From NCBI RefSeq assembly GCF_013337685.1, contig NZ_SUQN01000009.1, forward strand, positions 1 to 64,000: DNA of 64,000 nt. The letters run 5' to 3'. The DNA comes from Citrobacter gillenii (GTDB taxonomy: Bacteria > Pseudomonadota > Gammaproteobacteria > Enterobacterales > Enterobacteriaceae). Shown in pieces: positions 40,495-49,877 of this stretch. Below the pieces are notes generated by a model. It did no database searches and was not told the origin of the DNA. It saw only the letters and a list, made by a program, of their open reading frames with translations. Position 1 is the stretch's first letter, and each line of letters begins with the position of its first letter. The position numbers and the translations under genes are program-made.

Positions 40495-42915
40495 TTACTC
40501 ACCCTGAGTGGCGCTCTCGATGGTCAGACGGACATCCGACGTCACCAGTTCGGCCAGCATCTGGTAAATCTTCATCGTCTCTTCCGGCTCGGCATCTCCG
40601 GTGTCGCTGATGTAGCCTTCGTCACGCAGGGTCAGCACCAGGGAGCTGAACACCGCTTTATCGAAGAATTCCGGTGCGTTGATACCGTGCAGTACGGAAA
40701 GACGTTGAGCGACGGTGCGGCTCTCTTTCTCCAGCGTACCGCGGTTGATAGACGGATTCGCGCTCAACAGCCAGAAGGTGATGGCGTAGCGCTGCAGAGT
40801 CTCACGCGCACCTGCGGCCAGCAGCTGTAGCGTGCGGGAGCGTGCCGGGTTGATTTGCAGCTCATCGTTTTGCAACGTAATCAGACCCTGACGCTGCATT
40901 TCTCCAGCCAGTTCGTCGATCACCCCTGTAAGCTCATCGCGCTCCCAGCGCAGGAACAGCTCGGCTTTCAGCATCGGATACAGTGCATCAATATGTTGCT
41001 GCAATGCGACGCGTGAAATCCGGCGATGCTGAGTCACAATCGCCGCCATCAGTGACGGCAGCACCAGCATATGCGCAATGTTGTTGCGGTAGTAAGTCAT
41101 CAATACCGCCTGCTCGCGCGGCAGAATGATGATGTCACCGATGGTATCTTTCTCGACCTCAAACTTGTTCATCTGCAGGGCGTGATCGATAAGCTCACTG
41201 GCACTCTGCGTCGGAACCGTTGCATCTGATGCATACGGTACGTTACGCAGCAGGCTGAGGTAGCAATCAAGCTGCTCAGTTAACTGCTCGCGGGTCAGGG
41301 AACGCTGGCGGGATGCCAGTAGCGCGGTACAGCACAGGTTCATGGCGTTGGCCGCACCGGCGTTGTTAATGCGCACCATCAGATCGGCGGCAATGTTATT
41401 GACCGTCGGCGTCAGCCAGGCAGGGCGAATCGACTCGATAGGATCGATAGACTCACGCCACTCCGGCACGTGCTGATTGAGGTAGGTCATCAATGGCATC
41501 GGTTCGCCAAAGTTGACGTAGCCCTGACCCAGATTACGCAGCTTGCTTAAGCCACGCAGCATCTGCGGCAGGCTCTCTTTCTCTTTTGTCGCGCCACGCA
41601 GTTCTTTCGCGTAGGTGCCGACTTCCATCACGTGCTCGTAGCCAATGTAAATCGGCACCAGGGTGATAGGACGCGTACCGCCGCGCAGCATTGCCTGGAT
41701 GGTCATCGACAGCGTGCCGGTTTTCGGATCCAGCAAACGACCGGTACGTGAGCGCCCACCTTCGACAAAGTACTCAACCGAATAACCGCGGCTGAACAAC
41801 TCGCCGAGGTATTCGCGGAAGACGGTGGAATAGAGCTTATTGCCCTTGAAGGTACGACGAATAAAGAACGCACCCAGGCGGCGGAAAATCGGGCCAGCCG
41901 GCCAGAAGTTCAGGTTGATCCCGGCCGCAATGTGCGGAGGAACCAGCCCCTGGTGATACAGAACGTACGACAGCAGCATGTAATCCATATGGCTGCGGTG
42001 GCAGGGGACATAGACAATTTCATGCCCGTCGTGCGCCAGTTGGCGAACGCGTTCTGCATTGTGAACGTTAATACCCTGATACAGTCGGTTCCAGGTGAAT
42101 CCCAGAATACGGTCAGTCAGGCGGATCATCTCGTAGGAGAAGTTGGCGGCGATCTCTTCCATCAGCGCAATGGCATTTTGCTGCGCTTTTTCGTGGGAGA
42201 TCTTTTTACTGCGGGCTTCATCTTCTACCGCACGGGCGATTGCTTTTGAGGCCAGCAGCTTATTAAACAGATCCTGACGGGCAGGGAGGCGCGGGCCAAC
42301 AGCGGCCAAACGCTGACGGGCAAAGTGCATACGCGCCACGCGCGCCAGTTTCTGGGCGATGATTTTATCCGTACCGTGTTCGTCTGCCATGCGGCGCAGA
42401 GAGACCGACGGCGAGAAACGGACAAAACTGTCGCGACCGAGCCAGGAAACGGCGAAGAATTTCTGTACGCCGTTCAGCATGCGCAGCGGCGGGTTGACTT
42501 CACCTTTTTCGCGGCCAGGCGCGCGGCCAAACATCACCGAAACCGGCACCATCTGCACATCAAGGTCAGGATTGCTGCGATGCAGATCGAGATAGTTATG
42601 GAACAGCTTGATGGACTCTTCTTTTGGCGTGTAATAGGTGAACACACGCGGACCGCCGTGAATAAACACGTAGCGCGGCAGTAAAGTCCCGTCTATCTCC
42701 AGCGGTTCCAGGGGATCGGGAAGATCGTGCGCCAAACATTGGGCACGTAGCGTCAGCAAGTCTGCTTTTGAGTTGTACGGTAGGACGTACATAATGGGAC
42801 GAGACGTATCGAGTCCCAACTCCGGGGCAGGTTCTGCCGGAATAGACTTGCTTTTTACCAGGACGCTTAATGGTAAATTCAGTAATTTGTAGTAAATTCG
42901 TGGCCAGCCGGACAT
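40495..42915 (-). CDS. plsB: Glycerol-3-phosphate O-acyltransferase
   Basis: PlsB adds the first acyl chain to sn-glycerol 3-phosphate in membrane phospholipid synthesis. The 806-residue product carries the acyltransferase blocks in order: HRSHMDY (about 306-312, the HX4D motif), [25 protein letters not shown] and the [13 protein letters not shown] block. It lacks only the final glycine of E. coli PlsB. It diverges from dgkA, whose enzyme recycles diacylglycerol, an old neighbourhood in enterobacteria. Confidence 0.97.
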   Translation of the reverse strand: MSGWPRIYYKLLNLPLSVLVKSKSIPAEPAPELGLDTSRPIMYVLPYNSKADLLTLRAQCLAHDLPDPLEPLEIDGTLLPRYVFIHGGPRVFTYYTPKEESIKLFHNYLDLHRSNPDLDVQMVPVSVMFGRAPGREKGEVNPPLRMLNGVQKFFAVSWLGRDSFVRFSPSVSLRRMADEHGTDKIIAQKLARVARMHFARQRLAAVGPRLPARQDLFNKLLASKAIARAVEDEARSKKISHEKAQQNAIALMEEIAANFSYEMIRLTDRILGFTWNRLYQGINVHNAERVRQLAHDGHEIVYVPCHRSHMDYMLLSYVLYHQGLVPPHIAAGINLNFWPAGPIFRRLGAFFIRRTFKGNKLYSTVFREYLGELFSRGYSVEYFVEGGRSRTGRLLDPKTGTLSMTIQAMLRGGTRPITLVPIYIGYEHVMEVGTYAKELRGATKEKESLPQMLRGLSKLRNLGQGYVNFGEPMPLMTYLNQHVPEWRESIDPIESIRPAWLTPTVNNIAADLMVRINNAGAANAMNLCCTALLASRQRSLTREQLTEQLDCYLSLLRNVPYASDATVPTQSASELIDHALQMNKFEVEKDTIGDIIILPREQAVLMTYYRNNIAHMLVLPSLMAAIVTQHRRISRVALQQHIDALYPMLKAELFLRWERDELTGVIDELAGEMQRQGLITLQNDELQINPARSRTLQLLAAGARETLQRYAITFWLLSANPSINRGTLEKESRTVAQRLSVLHGINAPEFFDKAVFSSLVLTLRDEGYISDTGDAEPEETMKIYQMLAELVTSDVRLTIESATQGE

Positions 42916-43085
42916 AAACGATGTAAAGCCTCTGGTTAATAATGCAAATGCGCTGCAAGGATATCAGAAAGTTTAGTGAATTTCTGGTGTATCCCGTCAT
43001 ACTTCGCGCTGCTTTGCCACACCCTGAAACAAACGGGGTAACGTTACAATGACATTGACGCTAATAATGTAAAAAGGTTCTTTTG

Positions 43086-43454
43086 ATGGCCAATAATACC
43101 ACTGGATTTACCCGAATTATCAAAGCTGCTGGCTACTCGTGGAAAGGTTTTCGCGCCGCATGGATAAATGAAGCGGCATTTCGTCAGGAAAGCGTTGCCG
43201 TACTGCTGGGCGTCGCCATCGCCTGCTGGCTGGACGTCGACGCCATTACCCGTGTGTTGTTGATTGGTTCAGTAATGCTGGTGATGATCGTTGAAATCTT
43301 AAACAGCGCTATTGAAGCAGTGGTCGACCGTATTGGATCGGAGTATCACGAACTTTCCGGTCGAGCGAAAGATATGGGGTCGGCGGCTGTTCTGCTGTCT
43401 ATTTTTGTCGCCCTGATCACCTGGGGCATCCTGTTGTGGTCCCATTTTCGATAA
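43086..43454 (+). CDS. dgkA: Diacylglycerol kinase
   Basis: DgkA phosphorylates diacylglycerol to phosphatidate, recycling lipid released by membrane-derived oligosaccharide synthesis. The 122-residue protein has the N-terminal amphipathic helix, INEAAFRQE, three membrane helices and the signature EILNSAIEAVVDRIGSEYHELSGRAKDMGSAAV with the catalytic Glu (about 69 and 76). The start at ATG 43086 matches E. coli; a TTG codon just before it is not needed. Confidence 0.96.
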   Translation: MANNTTGFTRIIKAAGYSWKGFRAAWINEAAFRQESVAVLLGVAIACWLDVDAITRVLLIGSVMLVMIVEILNSAIEAVVDRIGSEYHELSGRAKDMGSAAVLLSIFVALITWGILLWSHFR

Positions 43455-43518
43455 GGATTCCACAACTTCATAAATCTCCTGTTTTTTGTGCAGTTTGCGG
43501 TTCCAAAATCGCCTTTAG

Positions 43519-43555
43519 CTGTATATACTCACAGCATAACTGTATATACACCCAG
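43519..43555 (+). promoter_or_regulatory. Two tandem SOS (LexA) boxes of lexA
   Basis: ctgtatatactcacag (43519-43534) and ctgtatatacacccag (43540-43555) both match the LexA consensus CTG-N10-CAG, with a 5-base gap, as in the autoregulated E. coli lexA promoter. Confidence 0.95.
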
Positions 43556-43563
43556 GGGGCGGA

Positions 43564-44172
43564 ATGAAAGCGTTAACGGCCAGGCAGCAAGAGGTGTTTG
43601 ATCTCATTCGGGATCACATCAGCCAGACAGGTATGCCACCGACGCGTGCGGAGATCGCGCAGCGTTTGGGATTCCGTTCCCCAAACGCGGCTGAAGAACA
43701 CCTTAAAGCGCTGGCGCGTAAAGGGGTGCTCGAAATCGTCTCTGGTGCATCGCGTGGTATTCGTCTGTTGCATGAAGAAGAGGTAGGATTACCGCTTGTA
43801 GGCCGCGTTGCTGCAGGTGAGCCGCTGCTGGCGCAACAGCACATCGAAGGCCACTATCAGGTTGATCCATCCCTGTTCAAACCTAATGCTGATTTCCTGC
43901 TGCGCGTCAGCGGTATGTCAATGAAAGACATTGGTATTATGGATGGCGATCTGCTGGCAGTGCATAAGACACAGGACGTGCGTAACGGCCAGGTGGTTGT
44001 TGCCCGCATTGATGATGAAGTGACGGTTAAACGCCTGAAAAAACAGGGCAATAAGGTCGAGCTTCTGCCAGAAAACAGCGAGTTCAAACCGATCGTTGTC
44101 GACCTGCGTGAGCAGAACTTCACCATTGAAGGACTGGCCGTCGGCGTTATCCGTAACGGTGAATGGCTGTAA
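43564..44172 (+). CDS. lexA: LexA repressor
   Basis: LexA represses SOS genes and cleaves itself when activated by RecA on single-stranded DNA. The 202-residue product has the N-terminal winged helix (1-70, with [26 protein letters not shown] as recognition region), the Ala84-Gly85 cleavage site in GRVAAGEPL, the catalytic serine in VSGMSMKD (about 119) and the lysine in [10 protein letters not shown] (about 156). Two SOS boxes lie directly upstream; dinF follows in the same direction after a BIME. Confidence 0.98.
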   Translation: MKALTARQQEVFDLIRDHISQTGMPPTRAEIAQRLGFRSPNAAEEHLKALARKGVLEIVSGASRGIRLLHEEEVGLPLVGRVAAGEPLLAQQHIEGHYQVDPSLFKPNADFLLRVSGMSMKDIGIMDGDLLAVHKTQDVRNGQVVVARIDDEVTVKRLKKQGNKVELLPENSEFKPIVVDLREQNFTIEGLAVGVIRNGEWL

Positions 44173-44188
44173 CGGTCTGTTGATTTCC

Positions 44189-44261
44189 TGTAGGCCGGAT
44201 AAGACGTTTACGTCGTCATCCGGCAACGTGCCCGGTGGCACTGCGTTTACCGGGTCTACAC
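44189..44261. repeat. BIME between lexA and dinF
   Basis: Two inverted REP units (44190-44224 and 44229-44260). They separate the two genes of the lexA-dinF transcription unit. Confidence 0.9.
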
Positions 44262-44303
44262 AACTTTGTCCAGTACGTTTAACTTCTTCTCAGGCTCTCC
44301 TGT

Positions 44304-45623
44304 ATGCCTTTCTTTACCTCCTCTGATAAAGCGCTCTGGCATCTTGCCCTGCCAATGATTTTCTCCAATATCACCGTTCCCCTGCTGGGACTGGTGGACA
44401 CAGCTGTGATTGGTCATCTGGATAGCCCGGTCTATTTGGGTGGTGTCGCCGTGGGGGCGACGGCAACCAGTTTTCTCTTTATGCTGCTGCTCTTTCTACG
44501 CATGAGTACCACCGGGCTGACGGCTCAGGCATTTGGCGCAAAAAATCCGCAGGCGCTGGCCCGTGCGCTGGTGCAGCCGCTGATTCTGGCTTTGGGGGCG
44601 GGGGCGGCAATTGCGCTATTTCGTACGCCGATTATCGATCTGGCGTTACACATCGTGGGGGGGAGCGAAGCGGTACTGGAACAGGCCCGGCGCTTCCTTG
44701 AAATCCGTTGGCTCAGCGCGCCTGCCTCGCTGGCGAACCTGGTACTGCTCGGCTGGCTGCTGGGCGTTCAGTACGCGCGAGCACCGGTGATCCTGTTGAT
44801 TGTCGGCAATATCCTCAACATTGTGCTCGATATATGGCTGGTGATGGGGCTGCATATGAACGTGCAGGGCGCCGCGCTGGCGACGGTGATTGCCGAATAT
44901 GCCACGTTGCTGATTGGCCTGCTGATGGTGCGCAAGGTTCTCCACCTGCGCGGTGTTTCGCTCATGATGCTGAAACAGGCATGGCGCGGAAACTTCCGCC
45001 GTCTGATGGCGCTTAACCGCGACATCATGCTGCGTTCGCTGTTGCTGCAGCTGTGTTTTGGTGCGATTACGGTACTCGGGGCGCGTCTCGGGGGCGATAT
45101 TATTGCGGTCAACGCCGTTCTGATGACCCTGTTGACCTTCACCGCCTATGCGCTGGACGGATTTGCCTATGCCGTGGAAGCGCACTCTGGTCAGGCTTAT
45201 GGTGCCCGGGATGGCAGCCAACTGTTGGATGTCTGGCGCGCGGCGTGTCGACAGTCGGGCATTGTGGCGATCCTTTTTTCACTGGTCTATGCCCTGTTTG
45301 GCGAGCACATTATTGCGTCGTTGACCTCACTACCGCAGATTCAGCAACTGGCCGATCGTTACCTTATCTGGCAGGTGGTGTTACCACTGGTGGGCGTCTG
45401 GTGTTACCTGTTGGACGGCATGTTTATTGGCGCAACGCGTGCTGCGGAAATGCGTAACAGTATGGCCGTTGCCGCTGCAGGATTCGGCTTAACCTTATTC
45501 ACGTTACCGCTGTTAGGCAACCACGGTTTGTGGCTGGCACTCGCCGTTTTTCTGACGCTGCGCGGACTCTCGCTGGCTTTTATCTGGCGGCGTCACTGGC
45601 GAAATGGCACCTGGTTTTCCTGA
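44304..45623 (+). CDS. dinF: DNA-damage-inducible MATE-family efflux protein DinF
   Basis: A 439-residue membrane protein with twelve hydrophobic helices and the MATE-family layout of two homologous halves (LPMIFSNITVPLLGLVDTAVIGHL near the start; YALDGFAYAVEAHSGQAYGA in the second half). It is SOS-induced as part of the lexA transcript. E. coli DinF has been linked to protection from oxidative stress and bile salts; its substrate is not established. Confidence 0.93.
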   Translation: MPFFTSSDKALWHLALPMIFSNITVPLLGLVDTAVIGHLDSPVYLGGVAVGATATSFLFMLLLFLRMSTTGLTAQAFGAKNPQALARALVQPLILALGAGAAIALFRTPIIDLALHIVGGSEAVLEQARRFLEIRWLSAPASLANLVLLGWLLGVQYARAPVILLIVGNILNIVLDIWLVMGLHMNVQGAALATVIAEYATLLIGLLMVRKVLHLRGVSLMMLKQAWRGNFRRLMALNRDIMLRSLLLQLCFGAITVLGARLGGDIIAVNAVLMTLLTFTAYALDGFAYAVEAHSGQAYGARDGSQLLDVWRAACRQSGIVAILFSLVYALFGEHIIASLTSLPQIQQLADRYLIWQVVLPLVGVWCYLLDGMFIGATRAAEMRNSMAVAAAGFGLTLFTLPLLGNHGLWLALAVFLTLRGLSLAFIWRRHWRNGTWFS

Positions 45624-45759
45624 CTCGTATGGTTAAAAATTCCGAATAATAAATAGAACTCAGAATCACTGACTACACTTATTCTCACGTCCAGCAAAAA
45701 CATAGCGTGTCTGGACGCAGCACTCTCGCTATTCACAACCTAACGATGAGGATTTGATG

Positions 45760-45969
45760 ATGAATAAAGACGAAGTCGGTGGTAACTGGAAGCAGTTGAA
45801 AGGTAAAGTGAAAGAGCAATGGGGCAAACTGACCGATGATGATATGACGGTCATTGAAGGTAAGCGTGACCAGCTGGTGGGTAAAGTCCAGGAACGTTAC
45901 GGTTATGCGAAAGATCAGGCGGAGAAAGAAGTGAAGGATTGGGAAACCCGCAACGACTACCGTTGGTAA
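45760..45969 (+). CDS. yjbJ: CsbD-family stress protein YjbJ
   Basis: A 69-residue hydrophilic helical protein of the CsbD family (MNKDEVGGNWKQLKGKVKEQWGKL, then DQLVGKVQERYGYAKDQAEKEV). In E. coli YjbJ is abundant under stress and in stationary phase; its function is unknown. The ATG at 45760 follows gagga by 7 bases and is preferred over the adjacent ATG at 45757. Confidence 0.92.
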   Translation: MNKDEVGGNWKQLKGKVKEQWGKLTDDDMTVIEGKRDQLVGKVQERYGYAKDQAEKEVKDWETRNDYRW

Positions 45970-46013
45970 TTATCCCCTCCCGCCTGAATGTACAAGGATG
46001 TACGTTCTCTCGC

Positions 46014-46532
46014 TTAACGCCCGACCTTCTTTTTTACCTGAATCGTGTGATCATGCTGGCAGTCGCCAGGATGACGGCAGGCTTCAACTTCCACACAGAC
46101 CTGACACAGGCCATGCGCTTCAATTACGTTATGACGTAGGGCAAAGCCCATCTTGGCCGCCAGCGTATGCATGATGTCTTCCACGCCCTCCGCACACTCT
46201 TCTTTCACCACGCCGCAGCGGTCACAAATGAACATCGCGGAGCTGTGGGTGGGCTGATCGAACAAATGGCAAAGCACGTAGCTGTTGGTGGATTCTACCT
46301 TGTGGACAAAACCTTGTTCGAGCAGAAAATCGAGCGCACGATAGACGGTAGGCGGTTTAGCCTGTGGTTCAGTTTCCCGTAATAAATCTAGCAGGTCATA
46401 TGCGCTGATTGCCCCTTCCTGGAGGCTCATCAGGCGCAGCACTTCGAGGCGTTGCGGCGTGAGTCGCACGTTACGTTGCGCACAGAGTTTTTCAGCGTGA
46501 GCCAGCAACTCCTGCGTAGGGGTTCTTTCCAT
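46014..46532 (-). CDS. zur: Zinc uptake regulator Zur
   Basis: A Fur-family repressor that with zinc shuts off znuABC and related genes. The 172-residue product has the winged helix (about 10-85, RLTPQRLEVLRLM and PPTVYRALDFLLEQGFVHKV) and the dimerisation/zinc domain with CHLFDQPTH, CDRCGVVKEEC and CQVCVEVEACRHPGDCQHDH, supplying the structural-site cysteines. It reads toward yjbJ and diverges from the cupin gene. Confidence 0.95.
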   Translation of the reverse strand: MERTPTQELLAHAEKLCAQRNVRLTPQRLEVLRLMSLQEGAISAYDLLDLLRETEPQAKPPTVYRALDFLLEQGFVHKVESTNSYVLCHLFDQPTHSSAMFICDRCGVVKEECAEGVEDIMHTLAAKMGFALRHNVIEAHGLCQVCVEVEACRHPGDCQHDHTIQVKKKVGR

Positions 46533-46649
46533 TTTTGCGCCTCGATTTGCGTGGAAGGTTAATCCCTTACTTTATCATGTTCTGCATAAAACGCCGAGAT
46601 CAGCCGTGGTGTGCTATACCTGACGCATCGCAATACTGGAAAATATAAA

Positions 46650-47138
46650 ATGAAAAGACCGGATTGTATTCGCCACTGGCGTGAGGTGGAGGGGGCTGAT
46701 GACGCTACCTATCCCGGAAGCGATGAGCTGTTTTCTATCGGCGCACCGCTTGCTCGTAAACTGGGCTTGGGTCGCCTCGGCATTCACCATGAACGCCTGC
46801 CTCCGGGCCGTCGCACCTCGTACCCTCACGCCGAAAGCGACGAAGAAGAGTTTATCTACGTGCTGGAAGGGTATCCGGAGGCTTGGATTAACGGCTATTT
46901 ATGGAAGCTGGAACCGGGGGATAGCGTCGGATTTCCAGCGGGAACCGGCGTGTGTCACACCTTTATCAATAACACCAGTGAAGAGGTGCGACTGCTGGTC
47001 GTCGGCGAGGCAAATAAAAAATTCAACCGTATCTATTACCCACTGAATCCGGTGTATGCGGCCACGCGCGAGGATCGCTGGGTTGACCATCCACCACAGT
47101 TTTTTGGTTCCCACGACGGTAAACCCGGATCGAAATAG
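46650..47138 (+). CDS. Cupin-domain protein of unknown function
   Basis: The 162-residue protein has one complete cupin domain: motif 1 GRRTSYPHAESDEEEFIYVLEG (about 56-77) and motif 2 GDSVGFPAGTGVCHTFINN (about 91-109). The pattern resembles the small COG3837 cupins, which bind a metal. No substrate can be assigned. The start MKRPDCIRHW (46650) is chosen by homology sense; its ribosome-binding site is weak. It takes the place between zur and dusA where E. coli K-12 has yjbL and yjbM. Confidence 0.75.
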   Translation: MKRPDCIRHWREVEGADDATYPGSDELFSIGAPLARKLGLGRLGIHHERLPPGRRTSYPHAESDEEEFIYVLEGYPEAWINGYLWKLEPGDSVGFPAGTGVCHTFINNTSEEVRLLVVGEANKKFNRIYYPLNPVYAATREDRWVDHPPQFFGSHDGKPGSK

Positions 47139-47229
47139 CATGAGGGGGGCCGTGACGATGTGGCTCACTATCGTCGCGGTCTATGCTATAGTGGCGCCCC
47201 TTTTTTAACCGGATGCTTAATTATTCGCC

Positions 47230-48228
47230 ATGCTGCCTGAATCTCAGTCCACCGCTTTCCCTGCACATCGTTTTTCTATCGCGCCGATGCTCGACTGGAC
47301 GGACAGACACTGCCGCTACTTTTTGCGCTTACTGTCCAGCCAGACGCTGCTCTATACGGAGATGGTAACCACCGGGGCAATCATTCATGGTAAAGGCGAC
47401 TATCTGGCGTATAGCGACGAAGAGCATCCGATAGCCTTACAGCTTGGTGGTAGCGACCCGGCCGCGTTGGCTCAGTGTGCGAAGCTGGCGGAAGCGCGGG
47501 GCTATGACGAGATAAACCTCAACGTGGGCTGTCCTTCTGATCGCGTACAAAACGGGATGTTTGGTGCCTGCCTGATGGGCAATGCGCAGCTGGTTGCCGA
47601 CTGCATCAAGGCGATGCGCGATGTGGTGTCAATTCCGGTGACGGTCAAAACCCGTATTGGCATTGATGACCAGGACAGCTACGAATTTCTGTGTGATTTC
47701 ATCAACACGGTCTCCGGCAAAGGAGAATGTGAGATGTTTATCATTCATGCGCGCAAGGCCTGGTTGTCCGGGCTGAGCCCGAAAGAAAACCGTGAAATCC
47801 CACCGCTGGATTACGCCCGCGTGTACCAGCTGAAGCGTGATTTCCCGCAGTTGACCATGTCGATCAACGGCGGCATTAAATCGCTGGAAGAAGCGAAAGC
47901 GCACCTTGAACATATGGATGGCGTGATGGTGGGACGTGAAGCCTATCAGAACCCCGGTATTCTGGCATCCGTGGATCGCGAAATTTTCGGTTCAACGGGT
48001 GCTGACGTGGACCCTGTTGCCGTGGTGCGCGCCATGTACCCGTATATTGAACGGGAACTGAGCCAGGGAACGTATCTGGGACATATTACCCGCCATATGC
48101 TGGGGCTGTTCCAGGGCATTCCGGGCGCGCGTCAGTGGCGTCGTTACCTGAGCGAAAATGCGCACAAAGCCGGTGCGGATATCAACGTGCTGGAACATGC
48201 GTTGAAGCTGGTAGCAGACAAACGTTAA
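47230..48228 (+). CDS. dusA: tRNA-dihydrouridine(20/20a) synthase DusA
   Basis: DusA reduces uridines 20 and 20a in the D-loop of tRNAs using FMN and NADPH. The 332-residue barrel protein has [18 protein letters not shown] at the start, the catalytic cysteine in [19 protein letters not shown] (about 100), the FMN-binding VKTRIGID and [10 protein letters not shown], and [20 protein letters not shown] near the phosphate site. A -10-like tatagt and T-rich start region precede it; a terminator follows. Confidence 0.96.
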   Translation: MLPESQSTAFPAHRFSIAPMLDWTDRHCRYFLRLLSSQTLLYTEMVTTGAIIHGKGDYLAYSDEEHPIALQLGGSDPAALAQCAKLAEARGYDEINLNVGCPSDRVQNGMFGACLMGNAQLVADCIKAMRDVVSIPVTVKTRIGIDDQDSYEFLCDFINTVSGKGECEMFIIHARKAWLSGLSPKENREIPPLDYARVYQLKRDFPQLTMSINGGIKSLEEAKAHLEHMDGVMVGREAYQNPGILASVDREIFGSTGADVDPVAVVRAMYPYIERELSQGTYLGHITRHMLGLFQGIPGARQWRRYLSENAHKAGADINVLEHALKLVADKR

Positions 48229-48257
48229 TTGTTCACCAAAAGTTAGTCAATTTCACC

Positions 48258-48290
48258 ACGCCCTGCGCACTGACGCGGGGCGTTTTCTTT
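48258..48290 (+). terminator. Terminator after dusA
   Basis: A 10-bp stem with one G-U pair (48258-48267 with 48274-48283) and T-rich tail. Confidence 0.78.
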
Positions 48291-48310
48291 ATAAATCAAT
48301 CAATTAATTC

Positions 48311-48326
48311 TGGCATGATTTTTGTA
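48311..48326 (+). promoter_or_regulatory. Sigma-54 promoter of pspG
   Basis: tGGcatgatttttGTa has GG-N10-GT spacing (GG 48312-48313, GT 48324-48325). It is nearly the same as the known PspF-dependent pspG promoter of E. coli. Confidence 0.82.
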
Positions 48327-48361
48327 ATGGTTTAAGCAGAAATTCATTATGGGAGAGCATC

Positions 48362-48604
48362 ATGCTGGAACTACTTTTTGTTATTGGCTTTTTTGTCATG
48401 CTGATGGTCACCGGCGTGTCGCTGCTGGGGATTCTGGCCGCGCTGATGGTGGCGACCGCCGTGATGTTCCTCGGCGGGATGTTTGCGCTGATGATTAAAC
48501 TGCTGCCATGGCTGTTATTGGCTGTCGCCGTGGTGTGGATTATCAAGGCCATAAAAGCGCCAAAAGTCCCGCACTATCAGCGCAATAACCGTCGGTTTTA
48601 CTAA
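48362..48604 (+). CDS. pspG: Phage shock protein G
   Basis: An 80-residue inner-membrane protein with two hydrophobic helices (about 2-28 and 30-62) and a basic tail APKVPHYQRNNRRFY. It is an effector of the phage shock response to envelope stress, induced by PspF and sigma-54; the promoter is visible 36 bases upstream. Length and sequence match E. coli PspG. Confidence 0.94.
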   Translation: MLELLFVIGFFVMLMVTGVSLLGILAALMVATAVMFLGGMFALMIKLLPWLLLAVAVVWIIKAIKAPKVPHYQRNNRRFY

Positions 48605-48734
48605 GGTATTGAGCGGTACATCACAACCTGCAACATTGCCTTTAGAACCAAATAGGAATTGATTATTAAATCTGTCACTATTGCGCGGTTAACGAATTCA
48701 TCGAGCTGTACCCTACATACAGCCGAACTAAAAA

Positions 48735-48768
48735 AAGAAAGGGCTTCCTACGGGAAGCCCTAATTCTT
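48735..48768. terminator. Bidirectional terminator between pspG and qor
   Basis: A 9-bp stem (agggcttcc 48740-48748, ggaagccct 48753-48761) with loop tacg, A-rich before and T-rich after, shared by the convergent genes. Confidence 0.85.
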
Positions 48769-48771
48769 TTC

Positions 48772-48830
48772 TTCCCCGTTATAATTCAAACCGCAGGCGT
48801 GTTGGCTGCTTGAATTATTTAATGGAGAAG
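48772..48830. repeat. Internally deleted ERIC remnant after qor
   Basis: Shows the ERIC left end (ccccgttataattcaaaccg, then gcgtgttggctgc) joined directly to a right-end-like ttgaattattta. The central hairpin is missing, leaving about 55 bases just before the qor stop. Confidence 0.6.
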
Positions 48831-48832
48831 TT

Positions 48833-49816
48833 TCACGGGATCAGCAAACTCGACCCCTGCGTGGCCCGGCTTTCGAGTACTTCATGCGCCCGCTGGGCAT
48901 CTTTTAACGCAAACGTCTGACCTTGCGCGATATCGACTTTAATCACGCCGCTGGCAATCAGTGAAAATAGCTCATTACTGGCTTCGGTCAATTCATTTCG
49001 GTTGGTGATGTAACCTTGCAGAGAAGGGCGTGTAGCGTACAGCGAGCCTTTCTGGTTCAGAATACCTAAGTTAACGCCGGTCACCGGCCCGGAAGAATTA
49101 CCAAAACTCACCATCAATCCCCGGCGTTGCAGGCAGTCCAGCGAGGCTTCCCAGGTGTCTTTACCCACCGAGTCATAAACTACCCGGACTTTTTTACCGC
49201 CCGTAATTTCTTTAACCCGCTCGACAATGCTCTCTTCGCGATAGTTAATCACCTGCCATGCGCCGGCCTGTAATGCAATTTGCGCCTTTTGCGCAGTGCC
49301 GACGGTACCAATTAGCTTCGCCCCCAATGCTTTTGCCCACTGGCAGGCAATCAGACCAACGCCGCCTGCGGCGGCATGGAACAGAAACGGCTCGTCAGGC
49401 TGGATTTCATAGGTTTTACGCAACAGATAGAAAACGGTTAACCCTTTCAGGTAGGACGCGGCAGCCTGCTCAAACGAGATGGCATCCGGTAAAATGGCGG
49501 CTTTATCGGCGGGGACATTATGTACGGAACTGTAGGCGCCGAGCATTGACTGGGCGTAGACCACGCGATCGCCAACGCTGATGTGGGTTACTTTGCTACC
49601 GACTTTGCTGACCACTCCGGCCGCTTCGGTGCCGAGTCCGCTGGGCAGAGAAGGGGGCGGATACAGTCCGCTGCGGATGTAGGTATCGATATAATTGATG
49701 CCAATCGCTTTGTTTTCGACCTGGATTTCATGCTCGGTCGGATCAACGGGCGTAAAGTCCACAGCCTTCAGTACGTCAGGGCCGCCGTGCTTGTGAAATT
49801 CAATACGTGTTGCCAT
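48833..49816 (-). CDS. qor: NADPH-dependent quinone oxidoreductase
   Basis: A zeta-crystallin-like quinone reductase of the medium-chain dehydrogenase family. The ATG at 49816 gives 327 residues, the E. coli QorA length; the open frame continues 87 bases upstream into the dnaB start region but is not conserved. The Rossmann motif AAAGGVGLIACQWAKALGAKLIGTV (about 147-170) and substrate-domain GINYIDTYIRSGLYP are intact. It diverges from dnaB by 61 bases. Confidence 0.95.
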   Translation of the reverse strand: MATRIEFHKHGGPDVLKAVDFTPVDPTEHEIQVENKAIGINYIDTYIRSGLYPPPSLPSGLGTEAAGVVSKVGSKVTHISVGDRVVYAQSMLGAYSSVHNVPADKAAILPDAISFEQAAASYLKGLTVFYLLRKTYEIQPDEPFLFHAAAGGVGLIACQWAKALGAKLIGTVGTAQKAQIALQAGAWQVINYREESIVERVKEITGGKKVRVVYDSVGKDTWEASLDCLQRRGLMVSFGNSSGPVTGVNLGILNQKGSLYATRPSLQGYITNRNELTEASNELFSLIASGVIKVDIAQGQTFALKDAQRAHEVLESRATQGSSLLIP

Positions 49817-49877
49817 GCTTCCTCCAGAAATGTGGTAATCTTTCGACCCAATCATTATCTCGGTAACTCCATTCACT

